Below, piece after piece: positions 26,619 through 34,407 of a stretch of 64,000 bases of DNA. The position numbers and the translations under genes are program-made. The notes beneath the pieces are model-generated. The model worked only from the letters and a program-made list of their open reading frames with translations. It ran no database searches and was not told where the DNA came from. This DNA is from Butyribacter intestini (GTDB lineage Bacteria; Bacillota; Clostridia; Lachnospirales; Lachnospiraceae), in NCBI GenBank assembly GCA_001414325.1, contig LLKB01000001.1, positions 809,689 through 873,688 of the forward strand. Reading direction: 5' to 3'. How positions within the stretch are numbered: the first letter of the stretch is position 1; each line of letters starts with the position of its first letter.

Positions 26619-26716
26619 GCGCCTTGAAAGGAGGTGGTTGAAGCACACCACATCGGGGAAAGCCCGATTTAATCATTACAACAGGAATTGCCTGATCATA
26701 TAGAGTTACTTTTAAC

Positions 26717-26753
26717 AGCCAGTTAGGGATTATCCCTGCTGGCTTATTTTTTT
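26717..26753 (+). terminator. Hairpin with T run before the pilin-like gene
   Basis: AGCCAG and AGGGA (26717-26729) pair with TCCCT and CTGGCT (26733-26744), followed by TATTTTTTT. The stretch 26527-26774 has no convincing gene. As a hairpin between a possible upstream promoter and the next gene it may act as an attenuator. Confidence 0.75.
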
Positions 26754-26774
26754 ATCGAAAAGGAGACAAACAAC

Positions 26775-27152
26775 ATGAGAAAAGAACAGATTATTACAAC
26801 CAACAACAATCAGATGGAGGAGAAAGGCATGAAGAGTAGATTCATTCACTTAAAAAAGAGATTCGTTCCGGCATTATCCGGGGCACTTATGGGAGTAATG
26901 CTTATGAGCACTACCTGTTTTGCAGCAGGTACAGGTACTTCCGCAGTAACGCAGCCGCTTGAGAACTTAAAGACACTTATCATTGCAGTCATTGGTGCGG
27001 TCGGTGTCATCATTCTTGCAAAGAATGTCATGGAGTTCGCACAAGCATATCAGCAGCAGGATTCATCTACCATGAACTCCGCTCTGAAAGGAATTGTAGC
27101 AGGTGTCATGATGGCTGGTATTTCAACAGTTCTGACATTCTTAGGCTTCTAA
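26775..27152 (+). CDS. Pilin/VirB2-like small membrane protein (Maff2 family)
   Basis: A protein of 125 residues, or 107 if started at ATG 26829, which also has a GGAGGAGAAAGG site. It has a signal-like helix ending TTCFAAG, then two transmembrane helices (LKTLIIAVIGAVGVIILAKNVMEFA, then IVAGVMMAGISTVLTFLGF) separated by a short polar loop. This is the layout of VirB2/TrbC-like pilin subunits, and of the Maff2 proteins found at this place in Clostridial conjugative elements. It precedes the VirB6-like gene. Confidence 0.78.
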   Translation: MRKEQIITTNNNQMEEKGMKSRFIHLKKRFVPALSGALMGVMLMSTTCFAAGTGTSAVTQPLENLKTLIIAVIGAVGVIILAKNVMEFAQAYQQQDSSTMNSALKGIVAGVMMAGISTVLTFLGF

Positions 27153-27205
27153 GATGGGGAAAAAGAGTTCCCATTTTAGTAAAAGGAAAGAGGTGAATAA
27201 CAAGT

Positions 27206-28048
27206 ATGGATATTTTTAAGCTTGGAGACAAGATCCTTGCACTTCTTGAGGCGGTGTTTGGGTTTTGGAACAATCAGATATCCCTGGTCTTTGCAATGCT
27301 TGGACAGTCACCGGTCAGTTTCAAGGGCGGAGGTCCCTGGGCAGTTATTGAGTGTATTGAGCCGGTCTTTGTAGCGGTCGGCTCATCCCTCGTTGTGCTG
27401 TTCTTTGTTATCGGTTTCTGCTCGGAAAGCATAGATGTAAAAGATGAGATGAGGTTTGAGTCTATATTTCGTATGCTTATCCGACTGGGACTTGCAGAAT
27501 GGTTTGTTGCAAATAATGTCACGATTATGAAAGCGTTTTTTATTTCCATAGGAAATCTGGTGGGACTTATATCTGCCGGGACAACGACGCAGCTTGCCAT
27601 TGACAGTACACAGGCAGACATCATTAAGGGACTTGGATTTGGTGAAAGTCTGGTAATGCTGATACTTACAGCTTTGCTTGCAATCATCATTATTATCTGT
27701 GGATTTTTTATCATCTACACAGTGTATTTCAGGTTCTTAAAGATACTGATTATTGTGCCGCTTGGTGCGATTGCCTGCTCCACGATGGCAGGAAACAGAA
27801 TGGTCAGTCATACAATGGCTACCTACTGTAAATATTTCTTGTCATGTGTGTTTGAGGCAGTAACGATGGCACTTGCGATTGTGGTATGTAATGCATTTAT
27901 CAATGCAGGACTTCCGGCATTTACAGGAAGTTATGCTGACTGGGCACAGACACTTATATATCTGTGTGAAATGACATTTACGATAGCAATGACTGTTGGA
28001 AGCGTGAAGGGTGCACAGACACTTACAAGCAAGGCATTTGGTTTATAG
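27206..28048 (+). CDS. VirB6/TrbL-like multi-pass membrane protein
   Basis: A 280-residue membrane protein with about six hydrophobic helices: PVFVAVGSSLVVLFFVIGF, LVMLILTALLAIIIIICGFFIIYTVYF, KILIIVPLGAIACSTM and more. Its position between the pilin-like protein and PrgI fits the VirB6/TrbL-like channel component of Firmicute conjugation systems. AAAGAGGTG precedes the ATG. No defects are seen. Confidence 0.8.
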   Translation: MDIFKLGDKILALLEAVFGFWNNQISLVFAMLGQSPVSFKGGGPWAVIECIEPVFVAVGSSLVVLFFVIGFCSESIDVKDEMRFESIFRMLIRLGLAEWFVANNVTIMKAFFISIGNLVGLISAGTTTQLAIDSTQADIIKGLGFGESLVMLILTALLAIIIIICGFFIIYTVYFRFLKILIIVPLGAIACSTMAGNRMVSHTMATYCKYFLSCVFEAVTMALAIVVCNAFINAGLPAFTGSYADWAQTLIYLCEMTFTIAMTVGSVKGAQTLTSKAFGL

Positions 28049-28063
28049 AAGGGAGGCTGGAAC

Positions 28064-28474
28064 ATGGAGAATGAAAACAGACAGGTGACTTACAACTCAA
28101 GTTATACAGGAGATACACTGGTGACACTGGATATCCAGCAGTATATGAATAATAAGGCAATGTATATCGGACTTATGTGTAATGAGGACGGGCAGGAAGA
28201 GCCTTTTGGTGATGTGACAGTGAATTTATCTGTTGCAGCACCGAATTATTGTGGATATCTGAATGTAAATGACATGCCGGATATAGAGAAGTTTATCACA
28301 GACAATGATCTGGGTGAGTTTACAGGATTCACACAGAGAAGCGGTTTCTGCGAATATCCTCTTTATCTGTTTAATGTAGACAAGTTAAGAGAACTCTGTC
28401 CGGAGGGAATGTCAATGTACGAGGCAAATATTGGAATGGTACGAAAGCCGGAAACAAAGGATTTAGCAAGATAG
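28064..28474 (+). CDS. DUF4313 family protein
   Basis: A 136-residue soluble protein of the DUF4313 family, recognised by the spaced motifs GLMCNEDGQEEPFGDVTVNL, NYCGYLNVNDMPDIEKFI and GFCEYPLYLFNVDKLRE. It is regularly found in CTn-type elements between membrane channel genes. Function unknown. AGGGAGGC precedes the start. Confidence 0.75.
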   Translation: MENENRQVTYNSSYTGDTLVTLDIQQYMNNKAMYIGLMCNEDGQEEPFGDVTVNLSVAAPNYCGYLNVNDMPDIEKFITDNDLGEFTGFTQRSGFCEYPLYLFNVDKLRELCPEGMSMYEANIGMVRKPETKDLAR

Positions 28475-28486
28475 GAGGAATGAACA

Positions 28487-28999
28487 GTGGTTATTGAGAT
28501 TAACAAGGATATTGACCGCTATCAGGAATCAGTGGCAATGGGACTTACAGCAAGACAGCTTATATTTTCCATTGCCAGTGTAGCAGTTGGCGGAGGTCTT
28601 GTACTTCTTCTTTATAAGTATATTGGACTGACAGGAGCAGCTTATGTTGCCATTCCATGTGTAGCACCGATTGCCCTTGGTGGATTCTATTCCTTTAATG
28701 GCATGAATTTCTACGAGTATATGGGAAAGAAGCTGCATTTTATGTTTGGCAACAAGGCACTTACCTATGTATCAACAGAGGGAGAGCATGCAATAAAGAA
28801 GTTAGAAGCAGAACAGAATGAACAGGTAAAGAAGAAAGGCAGAAAGGCTGAACCGGAGACTGTAATAGCTGATTCGGCTGTAAAGAAGCAGGAGGAGTTT
28901 GAAGCAATGAAGAAAAAGACGAGAAACATGCTGCTTGGACTTGTCGCAGTCATTGTGGCGGCAGCAGCAGGCATTGCAGCATATAAGGCAATGCATTAG
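28487..28999 (+). CDS. prgI: PrgI family membrane protein
   Basis: A 170-residue PrgI-like protein: an N-terminal cytoplasmic segment (IEINKDIDRYQESVAMGLTARQ), two close membrane helices (LIFSIASVAVGGGLVLLLYKY and AAYVAIPCVAPIALGGFYSF), a basic linker and, unusually, a third C-terminal helix (MLLGLVAVIVAAAAGIAAY). GTG 28487 is the start, preceded by AGGAGGAA. PrgI is VirB3-like and works with the VirB4 ATPase encoded next. Confidence 0.85.
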   Translation: MVIEINKDIDRYQESVAMGLTARQLIFSIASVAVGGGLVLLLYKYIGLTGAAYVAIPCVAPIALGGFYSFNGMNFYEYMGKKLHFMFGNKALTYVSTEGEHAIKKLEAEQNEQVKKKGRKAEPETVIADSAVKKQEEFEAMKKKTRNMLLGLVAVIVAAAAGIAAYKAMH

Positions 29000-29009
29000 A
29001 AACGAATAG

Positions 29010-29075
29010 TATCTGACCGCAAGGTCGGGAACACAGCCCGCAGGGTGAAGTTCCCGGCGGGCTTTCATTATAAGA
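29010..29075 (+). terminator. GC-rich hairpin between prgI and the virB4-like gene
   Basis: GCCCGC pairs with GCGGGC followed by TTTC, with a competing GGGAAC/GTTCCC stem in the same interval. Mutually exclusive stems of this kind could attenuate rather than fully stop transcription. A sequence of the same style (GGAACACAAAGCCCG) occurs in the leader near 8656. Confidence 0.6.
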
Positions 29076-29091
29076 AAGCGAGGTTAGAGAC

Positions 29092-30819
29092 ATGGGTTTA
29101 TTTACAGACGGATTTAAGTTATTAAAGAAGGCGAGTGAGCCTTTGTATAAGACACCTAAATCCATTCAGGAAACCATAGAGATTATGGCGGTGGCTGAAA
29201 ACGGCATTTTTGAAGTAAGCAAAAATAAGTATTCCAAATGCTACCGCTTTCAGGACATCAATTACACGACAGCAACCGAGGATGAGCAGATCGGTATTTT
29301 CGAGAGATACTGTAAGTTCTTAAATTCGCTGGACTGTAATTATAAGATTACGATCAACAATAAGAACAAAAACATGGATGAACTCCGTGACAAGGTTCTG
29401 ATTGCTGAGAAAAACGATGGCTTCAATAATTATAGAAGTATCTACAATGACATCATTGAGGAGAAGATTATTGAGGGCAGACAGGGGATTGAGCAGGAGA
29501 GATACCTGACAATCACGATTGAGAGAAAGAATTTCGAGGAGGCAAAGGCACAGTTTGCAACCCTTGAGGCAACGATACACAAGGCTTTCATTGAGCTTGG
29601 TGCGGAGATTGTACCACTTAATGGCAATGAGAGACTGAAAGTGCTCTATGACTATTATCATCTTGGAGATGAGGGCAGCTTTGATTTTGATATCAAAAAG
29701 GCAAAGAAGGTCGGGGCAGATTTTAGAAATGATCTGTGCAATGGGATGGTGAAATATTTCCCAGACCATTTTGAGGATGAGAGTAAATTCTGCAAGGCGC
29801 TTTTCATCAAAAAGTATCCGAGCAGTTTGTCAGACAGATTCATCAATGAGATTACTTCCCTTCCGGTTCATTCCATCACGAGTATTGATGTGGTGCCCGT
29901 ACCAAAGGATCTGACTACAAAGGTGCTTCAGAAGAAATACCTTGGTATTGAGTCGGATATCATTAAGCAGCAGAGAGTCCGTAATAAGAATAACGACTTT
30001 TCTACGGAAATCTCATATGCCAAGAGAACGGAGAAAAAGGAGATTGAGGAAATCATGGATGATGTCCGTGAGAATGACCAGTGCCTTTTCTTTGTGGGAG
30101 TAACCATTATTCTTATGGCAGAAAGCAAGAAGGAGCTTGAGAGTGTATGTGAGACTGTGGAGACCATCGGAAAGCGTAACAGCTGCACGATTGATACACA
30201 CTACTTAAAGCAGAGGGAAGCTCTCAACACAGCACTTCCGATTGGTGTAAGACAGGTGGAGACAATGCGTACCCTTCTTACTCAGTCACTTGCGGTACTT
30301 ATGCCATTCAATGTGCAGGAGCTTAATGACAGCACAGGCAACTATTATGGTATCAACCAGATCAGCAAGAATGGTAAGAGAGGCAAGGCAACATGGCTCT
30401 ATATTGATGAGTTCCACGTTCTGCTTAATTCCGAGTATTCTGCAAAATATCTGCAGCAGCTTTGGAAGAAAGTAAGAAAGCAGGGAGGTCTTTGTACCGG
30501 TATCACGCAGAATGTCGTTGATCTGTTGCAGAATTACACAGCAACCACAATGCTTGCAAACTCAGAGTTTGTGGCACTTTTAAAGCAGGCGAATACAGAC
30601 AGTTCCAAGATGGCAGAGGTTATCGGAGTATCAGAGGCACAGCTTAGATTTGTAACCAATACTGCATCGGGAATGGGACTTATCAAGTGTGGTTCTGTGG
30701 TGATTCCATTTGATAATCAGATTAGTAAGGATACAGATTTGTACAGGCTGTATAATACCAACATTCATGAGAAGATTGCGGAACAGAAGAAACGTGAAAT
30801 GCAGAAAAATGTCGAATAA
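29092..30819 (+). CDS. VirB4-type ATPase (CD1110-like) with internal deletion removing the P-loop
   Basis: A 575-residue VirB4-like protein. The N-terminal domain is complete. Then YYGINQISKN (to about residue 425) is joined directly to GKRGKATWLYIDEFHVLL, which carries Walker B. Family members have about 200 more residues here, including a Walker A loop of GxPGSGKS type; no P-loop exists anywhere in this ORF. The frame is kept, so this looks like an in-frame deletion at 30367-30375, perhaps across a short AAGAATGG-like repeat. Without the P-loop, ATP hydrolysis and so conjugative transfer should fail. The C-terminus (ITQNVVDLLQNYTATTMLANSEF, GMGLIKCG) is normal. Confidence 0.85.
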   Translation: MGLFTDGFKLLKKASEPLYKTPKSIQETIEIMAVAENGIFEVSKNKYSKCYRFQDINYTTATEDEQIGIFERYCKFLNSLDCNYKITINNKNKNMDELRDKVLIAEKNDGFNNYRSIYNDIIEEKIIEGRQGIEQERYLTITIERKNFEEAKAQFATLEATIHKAFIELGAEIVPLNGNERLKVLYDYYHLGDEGSFDFDIKKAKKVGADFRNDLCNGMVKYFPDHFEDESKFCKALFIKKYPSSLSDRFINEITSLPVHSITSIDVVPVPKDLTTKVLQKKYLGIESDIIKQQRVRNKNNDFSTEISYAKRTEKKEIEEIMDDVRENDQCLFFVGVTIILMAESKKELESVCETVETIGKRNSCTIDTHYLKQREALNTALPIGVRQVETMRTLLTQSLAVLMPFNVQELNDSTGNYYGINQISKNGKRGKATWLYIDEFHVLLNSEYSAKYLQQLWKKVRKQGGLCTGITQNVVDLLQNYTATTMLANSEFVALLKQANTDSSKMAEVIGVSEAQLRFVTNTASGMGLIKCGSVVIPFDNQISKDTDLYRLYNTNIHEKIAEQKKREMQKNVE

Positions 30820-30827
30820 TGTTGATA

Positions 30828-30848
30828 GAGGTCGCAATTTGCGACCTC
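30828..30848. repeat. Perfect palindrome after the virB4-like gene
   Basis: Arms GAGGTCGCAA and TTGCGACCTC around a single T. A second short stem, AGCCA near 30855 with TGGCT near 30876 plus a TTTT run, follows, so the pair may form a processing or termination signal. Confidence 0.65.
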
Positions 30849-30912
30849 AAAGCATAGCCATCCGGGGAGCTGGGTGGCTGTTTTGCATTTTGAGTGAAAG
30901 AAGGTGAGAACA

Positions 30913-32835
30913 TTGAAGATAAAAAAGGTGGATGACAAGCCGATGATCATTCACACAAAGGAGAAAGCTAAGATTCATGCCCACGAGCCAAAGGGTGCCA
31001 AGATTAAAGGCAGCAACATCTATACAGTAGAGAGAGGTCCTAAGACTATCGGTGCAAAGGTATCTGATGATAAAAAGAAGTCCTATCGCAAGAGTACCAT
31101 TCATCAGTCAGAGTCGAAGAATAAGGGATTATCAAGATTTAAGCGAAACTATAGAGAATCAAACACTTCCATCAAGACTAAGAACACCAATCTTCACATT
31201 GCAGGAAGAACAGGTGTACTTGCAGCCGGGGCAGTAACGGAGCAGGTGGAAGGCGGGCATGAGGTATCGCAGGCAGCATATCTTGCATATGAAGCAAGCC
31301 AACCTGTTACCGGAACTGCTTCCAAGGGGGCAGCACTTTTCAGGAAAAAGGCGGCAGCCGAGGCAAAGAAGCGTATCAAGAAGGTAGAGGCAGGAAAGAA
31401 GCTGGCAAAAAAGACAGCAAAGAAAGCTGCCAAAGATACAGCCAAGACGGTAGCTAAAGAGACGGCAAAAGAAACAGCAAAGACTACTGCCAAGGTTGCA
31501 ACAAAAACTGCGACAAAGGCAGCTGCTACAGCGGCAGGAACAGCGGTTGCACCGGGAGTTGGTACTGCAATCGGCATGGCAGCCGGATATGCTGCAGGTG
31601 TGTCCATAGAGGTCAAGGATGAAAAGATGACCAACCGGAGCAGGAAGATAAAATTCTTTCTGGATAAGATGAAAGCACAGGAGAATCAGACAGACAGCGT
31701 GGCAAAACTGGTAAAGGATCTGATTGTGCGAAAAGCGATTACCTGGGTAAAGGCAGCTGTACCGATTATCGGATTGGTGCTTTTATTACTTGTTCTTATA
31801 GTTGCCATGATTGCGGTTCCGGTTATAGCGGTGATAGCAATCCTTTACAATTCTCCATTTGCTTTATTTCTGCCACCACTTGAATCAGGAGATACCGTGC
31901 AGACAGTAACGAGTGCTTATGTGCAGGAGTTTAACCGGGATGTGAATACGAAAGTGAATGAGCATACCGGATATGACCTTGGAGAGCTTGTATATGTGGA
32001 TTATGAAGGTATGGAAGAAAACCCAAGCAATTACTATGACATCATGGCAGTCTATATGGTCAAGCATGGTATCGGAGATACTGCAACAGTCATGAATGAC
32101 ATTTCAAAAGGCTGGCTGCAGGCAGTAGTAAATGATATGTGTTCATACACCACAAGCGCAGGAACAAAGGATGTGGAAGAAACAGATGCAGACGGTAATG
32201 TAACTACTGTCACGAAGTCGGTTCTGTATGTGAATGTCACACTGAAATCGTACAGAGATATGATTTCGGTCTATGGATTTAATTCTGATCAGGTGGAAAT
32301 GCTTGAGCAGATCATGAGTCCGGAGTTTATGGGACAGCTTGGATATGCCGGAAGCGGAAGTGGCGGCGGAGGCGGAAGTCCGGGAGTAAGCTCCATGACT
32401 GAGGATGAAATCAATGCCATCCTTAGTGGAATTACAGACAGCAGGCAGAAAACAGTCTGCTCCTATGCACTTCACAGAGTTGGCTTCCCTTATAGTCAGG
32501 ATTTAAGAGACAGCGGTAACTATTATGACTGCAGCTCCTTAGCCTATTATTCATGGAAAGATGCAGGTGTGGATATTAGTTACGGCGGTGCAACCACAGC
32601 GGCAGCGGAGGCACAGGGACTGGATGAAGCCGGAAAGACTGTCTCTTTTGATGAGTTACAGCCGGGAGACCTTATCTTCTACAGTTTTACAAGCAACGGA
32701 AGATATAAGAACATCAGCCATGTGGCAGTATATGTCGGAAATGGCAAGGTGGTAGAGGCACTTAATGAAAGTCTTGGTGTGGTCTACAGAGATGTGGCAA
32801 GCACAGGAAAGATTGTTGTGATAGGAAGACCATAA
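30913..32835 (+). CDS. CD1108-like transfer protein with NlpC/P60 peptidoglycan hydrolase domain
   Basis: A 640-residue membrane-anchored hydrolase. TTG 30913 is chosen because MKIKKVDDKP fits family N-termini and GAAGGTGAG lies upstream; GTG 30904 is the alternative. Residues 1-220 are very basic with a Lys/Ala/Thr repeat tract like histone H1 tails, followed by a membrane helix (VPIIGLVLLLLVLIVAMIAVPVIAV). A stalk and a Gly/Ser linker lead to the NlpC/P60 domain, with catalytic Cys in YYDCSSLAYYSW (near 539) and His in NISHVAVYVG (near 602). It would open the cell wall locally for the transfer channel. Confidence 0.88.
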   Translation: MKIKKVDDKPMIIHTKEKAKIHAHEPKGAKIKGSNIYTVERGPKTIGAKVSDDKKKSYRKSTIHQSESKNKGLSRFKRNYRESNTSIKTKNTNLHIAGRTGVLAAGAVTEQVEGGHEVSQAAYLAYEASQPVTGTASKGAALFRKKAAAEAKKRIKKVEAGKKLAKKTAKKAAKDTAKTVAKETAKETAKTTAKVATKTATKAAATAAGTAVAPGVGTAIGMAAGYAAGVSIEVKDEKMTNRSRKIKFFLDKMKAQENQTDSVAKLVKDLIVRKAITWVKAAVPIIGLVLLLLVLIVAMIAVPVIAVIAILYNSPFALFLPPLESGDTVQTVTSAYVQEFNRDVNTKVNEHTGYDLGELVYVDYEGMEENPSNYYDIMAVYMVKHGIGDTATVMNDISKGWLQAVVNDMCSYTTSAGTKDVEETDADGNVTTVTKSVLYVNVTLKSYRDMISVYGFNSDQVEMLEQIMSPEFMGQLGYAGSGSGGGGGSPGVSSMTEDEINAILSGITDSRQKTVCSYALHRVGFPYSQDLRDSGNYYDCSSLAYYSWKDAGVDISYGGATTAAAEAQGLDEAGKTVSFDELQPGDLIFYSFTSNGRYKNISHVAVYVGNGKVVEALNESLGVVYRDVASTGKIVVIGRP

Positions 32836-32846
32836 CAGGAAATTTG

Positions 32847-32870
32847 CAGAGAGGGCATAGTCCCTCTCTG
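32847..32870 (+). repeat. Hairpin before the 298-residue gene
   Basis: CAGAGAGGG (32847-32855) pairs with CCCTCTCTG (32862-32870). There is no T run, so it is more likely an mRNA processing or stabilising stem. The next ribosome site (TGGAGG) follows within ten bases. Confidence 0.6.
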
Positions 32871-32885
32871 AGACTGGAGGTAAGA

Positions 32886-33782
32886 ATGGATTTAAAAGAT
32901 ATGATATTGGTAACAGAAAACGACAGGGGAACAGAGACAAATATGCTGATGGCTCTGGATGATTATAAGAGTTTTATAGCAATTGATGACATGTCAGAGC
33001 TTGCAGAAAATTTGTTGCAGCTTGGAAGGACACTTGGTGAAGCAGATAACTTCACAGAGTATTACAGGGCAGCAAATGTAACTGTATCTGCGAGATTCTG
33101 TCTGGATGATATTCAGCTGGGACATTTTCTTCAGGGGTTTTATAACGATTCCAAAAAATTTCGGTTTGATAAAGAAGCCAGTTCTTCTGAATGTGTTGCA
33201 AAGCTTAAGGAGATTGGAATGACCGATAAGGGCTGGGTGGATGATTTTAACCTGCATTATGAAATGGAGAACCGCTCATTTGAAAGGGGACAGACATTTC
33301 ATAACTTCAATGACCATGATTACATGGTGCTTGAAGCATTATCACCAAGGAATCTTGTGGTGATGGATATGAAGTCAGGTTCCCTTACAATCGCCCTTGG
33401 TGCGACAGAGTATAAGCGTTATCCGAAGGATGAGAAGCCTACAAAGGACAATACCACAATCGGGGTATCGTGGGAGCATGGGATTTATCTTGGTTCCACA
33501 CTCTCAACCACGAATTTCAAGGCATACAAGAGGGAGTATGGCACACCGGAAAAGATAGAGGATATCTATGATTACAGGGCAAAGCTAAAGCAGAAGTTCT
33601 ATTTTTATCAGGATATGTCAAAGGATGATGATGTACCAAAGAAGCTGCAGAATGACTTCCTTCACCAGATGTATGAGGATTTCGGAACGATTGAAGAAGA
33701 CTGTTTTTACGACAGGCTGGAAGATGGAAAGTACGATGAAGGCTTTAAGGAAAGACAGGTAAAGGAAGAAAAGAGCCGATGA
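32886..33782 (+). CDS. Conserved ICE protein of unknown function
   Basis: A 298-residue soluble, acidic protein starting at ATG 32886 after CTGGAGG. It has no membrane helix or enzyme motif that I recognise. Segments such as KSFIAIDDMSELAENLLQLGRTLGEADNFTEYYRAAN and DHDYMVLEALSPRNLVVMDMKSG suggest a compact domain with an exposed C-terminal charged tail. It lies between the wall hydrolase and the DpnD/PcfM-like gene. Confidence 0.6.
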   Translation: MDLKDMILVTENDRGTETNMLMALDDYKSFIAIDDMSELAENLLQLGRTLGEADNFTEYYRAANVTVSARFCLDDIQLGHFLQGFYNDSKKFRFDKEASSSECVAKLKEIGMTDKGWVDDFNLHYEMENRSFERGQTFHNFNDHDYMVLEALSPRNLVVMDMKSGSLTIALGATEYKRYPKDEKPTKDNTTIGVSWEHGIYLGSTLSTTNFKAYKREYGTPEKIEDIYDYRAKLKQKFYFYQDMSKDDDVPKKLQNDFLHQMYEDFGTIEEDCFYDRLEDGKYDEGFKERQVKEEKSR

Positions 33783-33809
33783 TGAGATTTTTACAGGAGG
33801 CGATATCAT

Positions 33810-34028
33810 ATGGAGCAGGAATTTGATGTTGAGATAAAGGAAGTGCTTTCACGAGTACAGAAAGTAAAGGCAGAGTCGCTTGATGATGCCATCAATAAGG
33901 CAATGGATATGTATTATGCAGAGCAGATAGTCCTTGGAGCAGAGGACATGAAGGGAGTTGATTTTGCGCCTATCAGCGAAGGTCAGCGCCCTTCTTCATT
34001 AAAAGAAAACGGAGGAAGAGCAAGATGA
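33810..34028 (+). CDS. DpnD/PcfM family protein
   Basis: A 72-residue protein with the family signature EFDVEIKEVLSRVQKVKAESLDDAINKAMDMYYAEQIVL. AGGAGG lies upstream and its stop overlaps the next start by four bases. PcfM-type proteins are common conjugative-element accessory proteins without a firmly known role. Confidence 0.78.
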   Translation: MEQEFDVEIKEVLSRVQKVKAESLDDAINKAMDMYYAEQIVLGAEDMKGVDFAPISEGQRPSSLKENGGRAR

Positions 34029-34393
34029 AAAGTGATTCAACAACAGTAATTAAGAACATGGAGTTTTTAGTAAAGGAACTTCATAAGGAGTGGGACAGAT
34101 CGGGTGCTTCTAAGGCATCCGTTATTATTTCCCTTGAGGAAGTAGATGGTATCAATGATAAGTTAAAAGAGATTATCTATCAGACACAGAAGTCAGTCGA
34201 TGAGGATGAGCTGACCTTTAAACAGAGCATTGCAAAGTCCAAGGAGTGCTATGTGATTCTTCGTGTGGTGCGTAAGATTGCAAAGAAAAAGGATAAATGC
34301 GAAAAACAGGCAATCGACAATGAATTTGCAATCGAGCTGGATAAGGATGAGTTAAAGCTATTTAAGGGATTGTTTGCAGAAATGTTTAAGTAG
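34025..34393 (+). CDS. Small charged ICE protein of unknown function
   Basis: A 122-residue mostly helical, charged protein ([33 protein letters not shown], then [15 protein letters not shown]). It overlaps the preceding gene by four bases and ends 14 bases before the giant helicase gene, so it is translated from the same operon. No family is recognised. Confidence 0.6.
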   Translation: MKSDSTTVIKNMEFLVKELHKEWDRSGASKASVIISLEEVDGINDKLKEIIYQTQKSVDEDELTFKQSIAKSKECYVILRVVRKIAKKKDKCEKQAIDNEFAIELDKDELKLFKGLFAEMFK

Positions 34394-34407
34394 AGGAGGA
34401 CAAAGGT

